A DNA stretch of 64,000 nt from Histoplasma ohiense (Eukaryota > Ascomycota > Eurotiomycetes > Onygenales > Ajellomycetaceae), in assembly GCA_017607445.1 (NCBI GenBank), contig JAEVHH010000003.1:310001-374000 (forward strand). The letters run 5' to 3'. The notes under the pieces were generated by a model. The model saw only the letters and a list, made by a program, of their open reading frames with translations. It searched no databases and was not told the origin of the DNA. Below, piece by piece: positions 34,326-46,572 of this stretch. Position 1 is the stretch's first letter, and every line of letters starts with the position of its first letter. The position numbers were made by a program, and so were the translations under genes.

Positions 34326-35868
34326 CTACATGATGACCTCATTCGCGACATCCTACACATCGAGAAATATTTCGTTAGCTCGTTGGCATGTCTGTTGTCA
34401 AAGAAACTTACGAAAGGAGCAAAAAAGGAGAAGGGAAATATCATATCATACATACCCTTTTCAGCTCCTTATAGGGCAAGCAGACACAATTCTGCACCCG
34501 GACCTCATCTCCAACTCCACACTCCTTACCCAAAATCGTAATGCTCTGAACCTTTACACCATTTTTGATGATCGTTGTCGAATGGCTCCCGGCAGGTATT
34601 GGCGTGCCTTCCACCCGTGCCCACGCGCCCACCCGACTGCTCCACCCGATTATCGAGTACAGGACACATGCGTCGTGTTTGATCTCTACATCTTCGAGGA
34701 CGATAGATTCCTTGATGCGGACACCAGCACCGATGACTGCGCGAGCTCCAATCGAAACATTGGGCCCGAGTTTAGCGGATGGGTCGACGGTGGCCGTTGG
34801 GTGAATGTAAACTGGAGGTACAATGTTCGCAGAGGGTGGGGCGATTTCCTCAGATTGTGACTGGAACGCTTTTTGTAGGTAGAGAGCATTAGCAGGCACG
34901 GCGGAGCCGGCGGTTTTAATTTGGCGCCAGAAATCTTTGGTCTCGTGCACGAAGAAGCGGTTGCTATCTGCAAGGTCGGATAGGATGTCTTGTTCGAGCC
35001 GGAGGACTTCAGGTTTTTCGCCCTCTTCATCCTGGTTGACGATGTGGTAGGATTCGAGATTGTCGGAAGATGGGTAGGAGAGGAGGCGGGGCCGCGCGGT
35101 ACGTCGCTTGATTGCACTGCGGATAGAAGGGAAGATGCATTCAGTGGTGAAGAGGTAGACACCGCAGTTGATTAGGTTGGAGATATGGGACTCAGGTTTT
35201 TCTACGTAGTGTAATACACGCTTGGAATGGCTGTCGGACACGATACAGCCAAAGTTGGTTGCAGTATCATTGCTCACTCGAGTTCCCAATATAACAGCTT
35301 CGGCATCCTTTTCTTCGAACAGCTTGAGCATCTCCCCCAGCGGGAATGAGCAGCAGACATCTGCATTGAGGACGAAAAAGCGGTCAGGGTTGCCCTTCAA
35401 TATAGCATCGCGAAAATGGTAGAGACCTCCTGCGGTACCCAAGGCCTGATATTCCCGAAGATATTGGATACGGAACTGGGGGAATTCTTTGGCGGAGTCT
35501 TTGATGAAATCCCGGAAAACGGTTTCGTCGTAGTACCCTACAAGAATAACTTCTCGAATACCGGGGACCTTGGCAACAGCTCTCAGGCAGTGCCAGATGA
35601 TGGGATGACCGGCGACTTCAAATAAGGGCTAAAGGGCGCAATCATAAGGATACTGTCAGTAAAGTTCTCATCCAGCTCTGCATTGCAGGTTGCATGTTGC
35701 TGGCAGCTGGAGATGATCTATCTTATCTACCTTTGGAACATCAAGTGATAAAGGTCTAAACCTGGTGCCTCTCGAAGGTCCGCCAACCTAACAGACTTTT
35801 ATCAGCCGAATTCCAGCACCGTATATGGGACCATTGCGTACAAGGATGACGGCCTTCGTAGAAGCCAT
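34326..35868 (-). CDS. GMPPA: mannose-1-phosphate guanylyltransferase alpha-type (GMPPA)
   Basis: Four exons on the minus strand: 35868-35842, 35787-35731, 35628-34456, 34352-34326; 427 residues. The nucleotidyltransferase domain begins MASTKAVILVGGPSRGTRF and continues PLSLDVPKPLFEVAGHPIIW, with LNADVC near residue 117. GGPxxGTRFRPLS distinguishes the alpha-type from the catalytic beta-type (GGYGTRLRPLT). A left-handed beta-helix of hexapeptide repeats starts near residue 300 (YIHPTATVDPSAKLGPNVSIG). The last exon, nine codons including the stop, restores KRDVANEVIM. The alpha subunit partners the beta enzyme that makes GDP-mannose for cell-wall mannan, glycosylation and GPI anchors; in animals it acts as the regulatory subunit. 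An intron of about 100 bases lies before the tiny last exon. Confidence 0.93.
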
Positions 35869-37011
35869 TTCAGATTCTCTCAGAGGGACTTGGAGCATGG
35901 AGAAAGATTTCAAGTATATCGGGATGGGCGTGGGTAGCAGGTTCTCAAGGCTGGGAACTTGAATTGAAGCTCTGCAGGGCTTCAATAGTTAGTGGAGGGC
36001 TAGGTACTGTACAATTGCGACGAAAGAAATAGTTCAAGACAAACGGGGGAAGAGATGAAAGGGCGGTATGTTTAAAATTCAAGCCACAATAAGAAGAAAG
36101 GCAAGAATGGATATAAACTAACTGGGATCACCAACACTGTTATGGTCAAAAGGACTTGCCGCTGCCCGCTGTTTTCTCTCCTGTTTTCCTGTAGCTCTAT
36201 GAAACAGGGTATGATGTTGTTCGGAGCGAGGTTCCAATGTTCGACCTGAGACTGATTTGTTTGTCGTTTCCCCCGCTAGTTAAATAGGGCAATGCCAGAA
36301 ATCCCGTGATCCAGCTGGAATTGGCAATTTTCAACCTCGATTTTCTTTCTCCTCTGTATTGTTAGGGGAAGCGAGCGACTTATCCAGGTCCTTCTTGATG
36401 CACAGTGTAGATTGTTTACATGCAGGACTTGCAGTCATGTCGGATTTATTGTGGGATTCACTTCAGCCTGTTTCTGGAGATATCTCTGCCAGGACACAGC
36501 CTTATGTACGCCAGCAAAGCAGGTCGCTACATGACAGCGAATGGTGAAGATATCCCCAAATTCAGTATCCAGGAACACAACACTCTGGGGTACCACTGTT
36601 TTCTTTTATCCCACAACACTGGCCAATGGCAGTGGGCTTACGTATTTCTGTTGCTTTCTTTTCTCATTCACTTCTGTCCCTGAAGTGTTGTATCGTTAAA
36701 AGGCAGCCTCCGCCGAACTTTGCTTCTCTTCTCTAAACTCGTCTCAAAGAGCACCCTCTTGAACTCCTGTCTTCTTTCTACCAGGCTGGAGAGAGGACAA
36801 GCAGACTCACTGTGCCGGAACTGGTGCTCCATTATTTACTTCTACTCCGTCAATTCTGTTTCGCTTCCTGAAAAGTTCCTAAGAATTAGCCCACGCAAGA
36901 ATTTCCCCGAACCGACTCTATAGCCTTGACTTACCAGTTTTTCCCACCTCATTTCGCATACTCACATCCACCGTTTCTTTATCACAGTTTTTCTGGGTGA
37001 TACATGCTATC
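35869..37011. other. divergent upstream region of GMPPA and the dynamin-like gene
   Basis: About 1.1 kb between divergent starts. Plus-strand frames at 36359-36923 are short, C/T-rich and probably belong to the leader of the dynamin-like gene. No clear TATA box is assigned. Confidence 0.5.
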
Positions 37012-39792
37012 ATGGGCCAACACCAGATTCCTCTCAGGAACCATGTTCCAGATTCCTCGGGTATGAGATTCATATTTTGTGCTGCACTTGTGCTATTCTA
37101 ATTTACACGTAGATATCGAGTCAGACAGTAATAACAATCCGCCGATCGGGAAGGGAAACACCTCCATTGATGTGATCTCGAGGACAATGAAAGCCCTAGT
37201 GAAGAAGATCCAAGACCTTCGCCATCTGGGGATTGAAAACCATAAACTCCCCCTCCCAAAAATCTGTGTTGTGGGAGACCAGAGCACTGGAAAAAGCTCG
37301 CTCATTGAAGGTATGAGCGAGATAAAGGTCCCTAGGAGTGCCGGCTGTTGTACTCGCTGTCCCTTGGAGATCAATCTCTCAGACCAACTGGATGGGCCGT
37401 GGTCATGCAAAATATTCTTGATGAAAAAGTACATTTACAGCACCCAGTTGATCAAGCGTGGGGGGAAAAGCAAAGACTTAGGGCCTTGGGTTGAGCAGGA
37501 GCCCGAGATTATTCCCTTCGTGAACCTAACGGACAAAGTCGGTGTACAAGATGCCCTAAAATGGGCCCAACTAGCCACGCTCAATCCATCGACGTCTCAC
37601 GAGAACTATATCCCTGGTCAAAACACGAGAACAGATGAAACCACTCAAGTCAAGTTCTCCCCCAATGTTGTTCGCCTGGATATTTCTGCTCCCCACTTCC
37701 CCAACCTCTCCTTCTACGATCTACCAGGTGTTATCAATGTTGCTGAGGTTGAAGAGGAAAAATACTTGGTAACTCTTGTTGAAAATCTTGTCAAGCAATA
37801 CATCTCAACAAGCAGCTGCACTGTCTTGTTGACCCTTCCTATGACTGATGATGCAACTAATTCCAGTGCTGCAAGGATAATCAGAGAGGTTGGGGCCACT
37901 GCTAGGACGCTGGGGGTTCTCACAAAGCCAGATCGTGTAGGGTACGGTGAAGGCTACAACCAATGGGAGGAGATCCTTCGGGGTGAAAAGTTCACTGTTG
38001 GCCATGGCTACTATGTTGTTCGCAATAACCCCAATCCGCAGGTTGAGCATGCCCAAGCCCGGGAGGAGGAGGAGGAGTTTTTTAGTGCTGGGCCATGGAG
38101 AAGTGAGCTTGTTGAGTACAGCACAAGATTTGGCACGCGGAACTTGCAAATGGCGCTGTCTAAGCTTCTGAAACAGCAAATTGAGCTCAGTTTGCCTTGT
38201 ATTCGGGAACAAATCCAAACTCGAGCAGAAGAAGTCGAAAGGGAGCTGATGACCCTTCCTGATCCCCCCTCAGCCAATATTCAATTTATTTTGTCGGATA
38301 AATTGAATGAATTCAATAACGCCATACATGTCCACATGAACGGTGGGTCACCGGGTTCAGATTACCCCCTCCAAAAGCAGTGGATGAAGATTGCTACCGA
38401 TTTTCAGTACAGTTTGTTGGTGACTCGACCTGCGATGAGGTTGTCAGCTTTAGTTGAAAAGTTCCCTGCAAGGGAGGCGGCGGCGAATCGACCAGGCGAA
38501 GTTGCAACAAGAAATGATGAAGGGAATGATTGCGAAATCACTGAGAGCCGTCCATCTCCCAACAAACGTAAAGCAGACACAGCAGAGCCTCAAGGCGGCG
38601 TCAAGAGGTATATGCCTCCCCCCTTGATGGCTAGTCTGAAGACATATTCAACTGAATACTTTGGTAGATTTAAAGGTCAGCATCATGTGGTCAGCAGTAA
38701 TGTTTTATCCTTTCATTTTATTATTGCTGACCTAGAGTGATAGGCCCCGTCAAAACTTTCAGGCTTGAAGAGGTTAGGGAGATCAGCAGCGACACCTATG
38801 CTTCTGGAGTTCCTGGGCTTGCAAACCCCCTTGCCGTTGAAGTAATGAACAAGCTTAGTGTTATGCATTGGGAGCAGCCCATGAAAGAGTTCCTCACTGC
38901 TAGTTATGAGTTGATCGAAGCCTTCCTCATGGGTCAATTGAAGATTGTGTTTTCTTCGTACCAACGTACAGCGTTGTATGGGAAACTGAGGGAGATTATT
39001 CCCAATTTTCTGCAGACTTTAAAGAATCCTCACCTCCGTCTCGCCAATGAATTCTATCAGGTTGAACAGATGAAGCCTTTCACCATGGCCACTGCCACCT
39101 TTCAGAGCGCCCAGAGGGAAGCTCTAGATTCTCTAAGAACGAAACGCAAAGCAGTCCGGGTAACTCTATTTTTGGAGGGCGGAGATTGTATAGAAGGTGG
39201 AAGAAGAGTTGCCCCAAGCGGAATCTCCGATGCCCACATGGGGGAGGATGAATACGCTAAGGAAATTGAAATCATGGCTGTGCGATTACCTCGCCCCGTT
39301 CCTCCTCCCACCCGATATATGTAATAGTTCTGAACTAATGCTGTATTATCCCCACGCAGATTTCCAGGGCGTACTACGATGTCGCAAGCTCTCGCTTTGT
39401 TGACACGCTCTGCCAAAGCGTCCACACGAAGTTGTTTTTCAAATGCGACCAAGAACTCCGCCCTACCATCATTAAAGAACTTGGAATATTAGATGATAAC
39501 GGTACGTACACTAACGCATATATCTTCCCAACTTACCACAACACCTTTAGGAGTGACAGCCATGATTGGACACTACACTCTATCCACTCTATGTAACTAA
39601 ATCGCTAACGCAGTACACATCTTATACTTAGCTTCCGAGCGCTGCATGGAACTCATGGTCGAAGACCCCGAGCGCCAAAAGCGCCGCCTCAATTTAAGGA
39701 AGGAGGAAGATAAACTTAAGAAAGCGATGGATTCGTTGATGACTGTTGAGGACGATGTTGACATGGCCGACATGGCCGACTGTCCATGTTGA
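37012..39792 (+). CDS. dynamin/Mx-like large GTPase
   Basis: Five exons: 37012-37060, 37113-38675, 38744-39279, 39360-39501, 39632-39792; 816 residues. The GTPase domain shows G1 (CVVGDQSTGKSSLIEG, about 67-82), a G2 threonine region, G3 (DLPGV, about 219) and G4 (TKPDRVG, about 287). A long stalk follows, with a non-conserved insert (about 490-530, KRKADTAEPQGG). The C-terminal GTPase effector domain includes IMAISRAYYDVASSRFVD and ASERCMELMVEDPERQKRR. No PH or proline-rich domain is present, so it belongs with the fungal Mx-like/DLP group rather than Vps1 or Dnm1. Members hydrolyse GTP while assembling on membranes; this member's target is unknown. Exon 3 to 4 (39279/39360) was chosen because the unspliced frame stops at 39324 and lacks the effector domain. 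Confidence 0.88.
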
Positions 39793-40574
39793 ATGTTGGG
39801 CAGGTAATGGATTGTTCTCAAAGATAAGTGTCGCTGATGGTGGATAATGTGGGATGGAGATATGCTGTGTTTATTAAGGGGGAGAGGAAGTGGGTTTTGT
39901 ACTCTTGGTGAATTAGTGTCTACGTATCGTTGATTGGGTCTGGGTGAGTTCTATCTAGTATTTTGATGCTGGGAGGATGTCTCGGGGCGAGGTTGGTTTG
40001 GGTGTTCTTTTTGTTTGCGCAGCGCCAGCCACTGGTGGCCCGCAAGTTAATGTTCTCTATGCTGGAGGGCTACTAATAGTAAGTTAGTTTGCTGTGACAT
40101 GTTTCTAGATGTAACTTGCGCCCCCAAATATCGCCATGTCATTTATGTATCGAGCCCTTCGTATATACTGTTTTTACATGCCTCCTGTCTCCTATTTAGG
40201 GGTCAATAGCCACTTCGCATCTAAGAGATCCGTAGAATTGTAATGACTAGATAAATTATGGTACACTATCATGTCATCGTCAGACAATGGGTGCCTTCGC
40301 TGGTACGGCAAATATTGTCGTTGAATAGGGCCAACATAAAAAAAGTTCAATGACTGAAAATTTTGTGACTCACCCAAACCGAACCCCTCCAACAATCCGC
40401 AACCCCCGCCATCACAAAGGTAATTTTCACTCCACAATCAATTGAGTTCGCACAGATTGTTCACATTGCAGTACCTTTCAACAAGTACCCAAAACACTAT
40501 CAGATCCCGTGGGCTTATCTTACAGACAATACACATTTTGCGATTCCCCGCCTCTTGCCCTGATTACCAACACA
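39793..40574. other. spacer before lysyl-tRNA synthetase
   Basis: Nearly 0.8 kb containing the 3' region of the dynamin-like gene and the promoter/leader of the synthetase gene. I see no additional frame or RNA motif. Confidence 0.5.
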
Positions 40575-42567
40575 ATGGGGGGACCAGACCAAGGGCCAGC
40601 TACCGATGCCGCTGCCGACAATCTCGCAAACCTGCACCTTGATGAAGTCACCGGTGAGCACGTGTCTAAGTCGGAATTGAAGAAACGACAGAAGCATCGG
40701 GCTAAGGAAGCGGAAAGGGAGAAGAGGGCCGCTGCCGCACCCCCCAAGCCAGAGAAGAAGGCCAGTGCTGAGGAGGAAGAGAGCAATTTGACGCCTAACG
40801 TGGGTATTCTCAGAGTCACTATTGAGCAATTATTGGCTGAGGTTGGCGTTGATTTATGAAATTTTAACAACTTCATTCATATGTTATAGCAATACTTCGA
40901 GATCCGAAGTGGACGAGTGAATAAACTCCGACAGACTAAGAGCCCCAACCCATACCCACATAAGTTCCTGGTCACGGATGATGTACGAGAGGTCATTAAG
41001 CAGTACGAGTCGCTGCAGAAGGGTGACCAGGTCAAGGACAAGGAACTGCGCATCGCGGGACGGATCTATACCAAGCGGTCGGCAGGGGCCAAATTGATTT
41101 TCTACGATATTCGTGCTGAGGGCGTGAAGATCCAAGTCGCATGCCAAGCGCAGAACGTGAAGGGAGACATCCCCTTCGAGGACCAACATGAACATCTGAG
41201 AAGAGGAGACATTGTGGGCATTATTGGCTTTCCAGGCCGCACTGCCCCGAAGAACCGCGCGGATGGAGAGCTGTCGATATTCGCTACGGAAGTGGTGCTG
41301 CTCGCGCCGTGTCTGCATCAGATCCCCTCGGAACATTATGGGCTTCGGGATCAGGAGCAGCGCTATAGACAACGGTATCTGGACTTGATTATGAACGACA
41401 GATCGCGGAATGTCTTCGTCACCCGGTCCAAGATGATTTCGTATATCCGCCGCTTTTTCGATGAGCGCGACTTCGTCGAGGTGGAGACTCCTATGATGAA
41501 CACTATTGCTGGCGGTGCCACTGCGAAGCCATTTATTACGCACCACAACGACCTCAACATGGACATGTTCCTGCGTGTCGCTCCGGAGCTTTATCTCAAA
41601 ATGTTGATTGTCGGTGGCTTGGAACGAGTTTACGAGTTGGGTCGTCAATTCCGAAACGAGGGCATCGATCTCACTCATAACCCGGAATTCACCACGTGCG
41701 AGTTCTACTGGGCATACGCTGATGTCTACGATATCATGAACGTGACCGAGGAACTTGTTTCTGGGCTCGTAAAGCATATCACTGGTGGCTATGAAACTAC
41801 ATTCCATACCCAGACGGGCGAGGAATTCAAGGTCAATTGGAAGGCTCCATGGAAGCGAATTGAGATGATCCCTGCCCTTGAAGAAGCTACGGGCGAGAAG
41901 TTCCCTCCCGGTGATCAGCTGCATACCGTGGAGACAAACGAGTTCCTCAAGAAGCTCCTGAAGAAAGTCAATATCGAATGCACGCCGCCAGAAACCAACG
42001 CCCGCATGCTCGATAAGCTTGTCGGAGAATTCATCGAAGAGACCTGCATCAACCCGACATTCATCACCGGGCATCCGCAGATGATGTCTCCGCTGGCCAA
42101 ATACCATCGCGACAACGTCGGGCTGTGTGAGCGCTTCGAAGCCTTCGTGTGCAAGAAGGAAATCGTCAACGCGTACACAGAGTTGAACGACCCCTTTGAC
42201 CAGCGTCTTCGATTCGAAGAGCAAGCGTCCCAGAAGGCTCAGGGTGACGACGAGGCGCAGCTGATCGATGAGAACTTCTGCACGAGTTTGGAATTCGGTC
42301 TCCCGCCCACTGGGGGCTGGGGCATGGGCATCGACAGACTTGTGATGTTCCTGACTGATAATTATAGTATCAAGGAGGTGCTTGCGTTCCCGTTCATGAA
42401 AGAGGAGAAGCATGCAGGTGCGAAAGGGGAGAAGTTGGCGGCGGAGGTTGTTGGTGTTGAGCCCCTGCCCGTGGAGGGAATTCGTAAGCCTTTCCCTACG
42501 CAGTCCCATTTCCTCATGCTTAAATATTTCGTGAATACTGACATTCGTTACATTAGCACATAAATAA
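40575..42567 (+). CDS. KRS1: cytosolic lysyl-tRNA synthetase, class II
   Basis: It charges tRNA-Lys with lysine in the cytosol. Three exons: 40575-40799, 40890-42483, 42557-42567; 609 residues. A basic, Lys/Glu-rich N-terminal helix ([20 protein letters not shown]) is the eukaryotic tRNA-binding extension. The OB-fold anticodon domain covers about 100-220 ([21 protein letters not shown]). The class II core holds motif 2 ([21 protein letters not shown]) and motif 3 ([15 protein letters not shown]). Splicing at 42484 (gtaagc) to a last exon of 11 bases gives the family ending EGIPHK; reading through instead would add an unrelated hydrophobic tail. The start ATG has a good context. It lacks a mitochondrial presequence. 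A long antisense frame overlaps it but looks like a shadow. Confidence 0.95.
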
Positions 42568-43166
42568 ACGTTGGGAAAGAAAAATACGTACCAATTTAAT
42601 GAGTGATGATGACTACTGGGGCATTAGAAGGGTTGCAAACTGATGCAGCCTATAACTAAGGCTTGTTGGTTGGAAATTAGATATCAGCTCATTCATAGTT
42701 TTCAATCGCCATGGACCTGAAATATCACCAACTTTTCTATTTCTGAATTTCCGAGGCATATTCAGGAATATCTTACGAAATTTCAATGTGCAACATCTCC
42801 AGCCGTTTTATCACTCTACCTATAATACATGGCATACATATCAAAAAAGATAAAAGCAATACCTCTACGATTTTTGTTTCTATTTCTCCCCATAATGGAT
42901 GAACTGCAGCTCCCAAAATAACATATTTTACTTTCTTTTCTATGGGACTTCAATTCCCAACGACACCGTCGTCCAGAAAGGAAGGGCAAAATTCTGGACC
43001 GGCACGACCCCCTAACCTAATGAACTAAGAATGGGGTCTGGTTGAATGTCTGGGAACGTCTGAGGTGAGCGATGCAAGGGCGGGAATTCAAATAGGGAAA
43101 ATATTTTAATGTGTGTTATTCTTCTTGTAGGCTCCCTGGTAGTTCTTCTGCCGATAACGGAGACAG

Positions 43167-43168
<2 letters not shown>

Positions 43169-43199
<31 letters not shown>
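43169..43199 (+). repeat. T31 homopolymer tract
   Basis: Thirty-one uninterrupted T residues. On the minus strand this is an A tail following a short frame of about 80 codons (from 43460), which would fit an old retroposed fragment. No matching target duplication was found. Confidence 0.95.
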
Positions 43200-43200
<1 letters not shown>

Positions 43201-43427
43201 TCACTGGCTTCACACTGGAGGTCGCGCTCATGGATGCGTTGGTGCGCCTCCTTTCTGGCTCCTTGCGGAGGCGCATTTGCGTCCCTCTTTTCATGCTGTA
43301 GAACCACATACACAACCAGGGCTTTTCTACAGCCGCGAACTAGGAAATTGGGAAGGGGTTCTTTGACTGCTTTTCGCAAAGAGGGTGTATCCTGAAATAC
43401 CTCAATGTGAGAAACCTCATGATTGGT

Positions 43428-43508
43428 AGATATCATCGGAGATATCATAGAAGATATCATCGATATATATCATCGATATATATCATCAGTGGATATCATC
43501 AGTGGATA
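43428..43508 (+). repeat. GATATCAT-type tandem repeat
   Basis: About seven degenerate units built on agatatcatc and ggatatcatca. They closely resemble the interior repeats of the MITE-like element at 19.4-20.0 kb, though no terminal inverted repeats were found here. Confidence 0.85.
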
Positions 43509-43524
43509 CCATTCATTCAACCAG

Positions 43525-43760
43525 GTCAGTAAGATAGATAGGCAGGCAGGAAGGCAGATAGTCAGCTAGTAAGCTAGCATTGAGAGGTAGGTGGGTAGCT
43601 AGATGGTGATGTTTATTCTCATAGGGATTGATTGGCTATTGAGCAGGAGGATTGGTTGGTAGGTAGGCAGATAGCTAGCATTCTCTATTCTATTAGCAAT
43701 CAGTCGAATATCAAGCAGGCAGTTGGTAGGCGGGTAGGTAGACAAATAAATTCACGGGTA
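43525..43760 (+). repeat. degenerate GGCA/GATA/GCTA tetranucleotide repeat
   Basis: Phrases such as aggcaggcagg, gatagtcagctagtaagctagc and ggtaggtgggtag recur for over 200 bases, in imperfect four-base periodicity. Confidence 0.75.
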
Positions 43761-43879
43761 AGAGCACAGAGTTCAACTGCCCCAGACCCTGCCTGCCCAC
43801 TCACACGGCTTTTCTTGGCATGGCCAGCTGAGCTGACTACATGGCTCACTCCACTCACTCTCCTCCTTCATCCTTAGCA

Positions 43880-45165
43880 CTTCTCAGTGATTTGGTGCAT
43901 GTTTATAAACCATCGCCTCGTAAAATTTATGCATCCTTTCGTTTTATGAACCTCTGTTCATCTGTCTCTGCTCTTCTTGACTCAGAATGTCAAAATTGTT
44001 TGGCCTTTCGGGAACAATCCAGCAATCTCCCACCGGGCCATCATGTCTGAACATACAGGGTATGCAGGACTGGTAAAACAGCGGCGCGATGCTGGCGCTC
44101 TGCCAGTCAATTATGCCAGTGATTTGACACATTGTTGGGTCAACAAAGACGTTATATAACATATATATGAGGTGGAGATCAGGATGCCAAAGAGCATTTG
44201 CGATAGCCTCAGAGTCATTGTCGCTGGGTACCAAAATATGGGGCAACGCGCAGGTATTTTGAAGGTAGGGCAAGAGCCTGATCTGGGAACTCGGACTCCT
44301 TGAAAGACACATCGATCAAGGTTATCAGATTGCACCGAGGAGAACAACCCAACCAAGAGGGCATTATTTCGCTCTTTCAAAGCGGGGCAGTCTTGCTTGA
44401 AATAAAGACAGCCATGCTTGGTGAATCCGGTGGTGATGAGCGCATGCTCAATTTTGACAACTTGCTCGATTTACTCGCAATTACGATTTTCGCGGCCAGC
44501 TGTGCCATAGGCTCCCCAGCCTCGTCCAACGGGTTTTCTCTTTGACGATAGACTCTGCGCCAACCGGGTTTACGGGGCCACAGGACGATGCAAACACTCG
44601 CGGGACAGGCACATTTACCACTTCGCGCAGCTAAGGGAAATAATGAATATGGTTAGATTAGCAACGTAATTCAAACGAAGACCCGAGGGATGACTGACAA
44701 ATTCCTGTGTTGCAACCTCTGAAGCAGTTAGATATCGTGCAGGGCCAGCATTGGGATTTGGAAGTTTGGCAAACACCTCCTTGCCATTCTCCATTGTCAG
44801 GAGCAAAGCTTTGTTATGCAATCCCTCCACACATTTCAACACTTTTGTACCTGAAAGAAAAAAAATAAGCAAAAAGCCAGGTATGATGCGAAACTGTAAG
44901 GAGTGGGTGGGACTAACAACTCTGTGCTCCATCACCAGCAGTATCTATCAATAGCGCCTTCAATCAATTTCTGAAGGTCAAACTTCCGGTAACGACGTGA
45001 AATTCCATTTTCTTCATTCAAATCATTCGTCAGGCCAGATGGAAATCAACCTCAGGACCCATATACATGTTTTCGAAACCAGAGTGAGAGGCTAAGAGGG
45101 TGCTTTTTACATCCACCGATTCCGGCTGTATCTGAACAAATCCTCTTCTGTAACCCGCTCCGTTA
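43880..45165 (-). pseudogene. decayed phosphotransferase (APH/AIM9-like) family gene
   Basis: Minus-strand fragments follow the order of a fungal phosphotransferase-family (aminoglycoside-phosphotransferase fold) protein but in shifting frames. In order they are: VTEEDLFRYSRNRW near 45150, RRYRKFDLQKLIEGA near 44985, KALLLTMENGKEVFAKLPNP near 44800, ARYLTASEVATQEF, then REVVNVPVPRVFAS near 44610. ALWHPDLHL with NVFVDPTMCQITGIIDWQSA, the catalytic and metal-binding loop equivalents, lies near 44150-44080. Stops interrupt the frame at 44481-44483 (TAA on minus) and 43944-43946 (TAA), and at least two frameshifts separate the kinase-core pieces between 44490 and 44310. Some gaps may be old introns. 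I see no intact start-to-stop model, so it is called a pseudogene. The repeat-rich neighbourhood fits decay. Confidence 0.75.
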
Positions 45166-46572
45166 AAAGCAATGACCAATGGATGTGCCATTATGTTAAA
45201 GAGAACCTGTGGATTCCGGTTGCATGACTTACCGCTGCCACCAGCGTTTTCAACGCACAGTTCTGTGGCTTGCGAGCTGGGCCATCTCTGCCTCCTCGAG
45301 AAGAGAGGGACGAGAGGAGGCTCGCTGCCCTTTTTCCGTATCCTATATAGTCACTGAATCGAGCGGCTCGCTGAACAGATTTCCAGGGCATCGCAGTGGG
45401 AAAAAGAAGCCTCTGTTAGTTGGAAGTTGCCTTGGAGAAATCGATTCTGCTCTCGTTCGCATAAATATATTCAAATGGATTCAAATTCCACGTTTATTCT
45501 TCCTCTTTCAATGTTTTGTTCTTCCTTTCCGTCCCTTTTGCGCGGATTCCTTGTTGGTGTGTTCCTTAACACACGCCATGATATGAATGAAAACAGCCCA
45601 ATGACCTGGTTATGTACGCCCTGATATACCCCAAGCAGTCACTGTATCTTCTGCATCACTTTTGATCTTCCTCTTCTTTGCCACCATTCTTGACGCTGGG
45701 AATATACAGGGTGTCTTTGGACTGTCACTCTCACTCGTTGGGGAAGACGTATTATCTCCTGGTAGACAATATGTGTGAATATGCCCCTGACAATGGATCT
45801 ATTTAAGCTGTTCGTCGTCTCCTGCGCATGCCCTTCTTTCTTCCTCCCTCATACATACACTGACATGTCGCTATCATTTTCGTACTCTACATCTATATCA
45901 ACTTGATCTTGTCCCTATCCTTGTCTGCGAACGAAGACCCAGTTTCATCCACAGCGTCTATCAACTTGTCCCTCGAGGGTTGCTCCTGTGCCATTATCAT
46001 CGACACCTGAAGGGTATTTTATATCGCAGCTTTAACACGATCGATCGTTGGGTTGGAGGTTGCTCGAACTTTGTCCTCGACGATTTGAGGTTCTTGTGTT
46101 ATATGCTTGCCAATACCCTATCCTTTTCTCTTGTGCTATCTTGCTGTTCAAAGAAGATCGTTTCCTTGTCTGCTTTTGGTTGCTGCTTTCTTCGTTCTCA
46201 AGGAACGTACCACAACATTGTTTAAAAGAAGCCAACAGTGAATGCACAATCTTGGGGCGGTTTTGCTGGTTTTCTCAAACAATTTGCCATTTGGATGTTT
46301 TTCCAATTCAGCAAGCTCTTGATCTTCTTGATGGTTTGAAAACTATTCCACCATCTCCGACTGTTTCTGATAGAAAACCAGTGGCTACCATCTTGTCCAA
46401 CACATCCTGCTAATATCTCTCCGTTCAACATCTAGCAAACTTCATACCCCCTTTGCATTCGACTTTTGTCTTCTGTCCTCATCCTCTTTGAGTAGAAGGC
46501 AGATATCAAATTGAAATATCCATATCACGTTTCTTCTTAGAAACCCCCGTTGAACCGAACAAACTCGCAACC
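45166..46572. other. upstream region and probable long leader of the CxxC protein gene
   Basis: About 1.4 kb. From about 45780 it becomes C/T-rich on the plus strand, with many short upstream ATGs, which looks like a long promoter and 5' untranslated leader. A minus-strand frame at 45191-45391 could be part of the decayed phosphotransferase gene's 5' end, but it does not match anything I recognise. Confidence 0.5.

Larger units (their letters stand above)
42568..43879. other. repeat-rich spacer
   Basis: No gene. It carries a T31 tract, a GATATCAT-type repeat and a GGCA/GATA-type repeat, listed separately. The first 500 bases are AT-rich and should contain the synthetase 3' end. Confidence 0.6.

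Noticed and set aside
34291..34860. 189-codon plus-strand frame opposite GMPPA
   Set aside because: Antisense shadow of the beta-helix region and last intron of GMPPA.
40884..42509. 541-codon open frame antisense to lysyl-tRNA synthetase
   Set aside because: It lies entirely opposite a gene with clear class II synthetase motifs, and its composition is that of a complementary-strand shadow.
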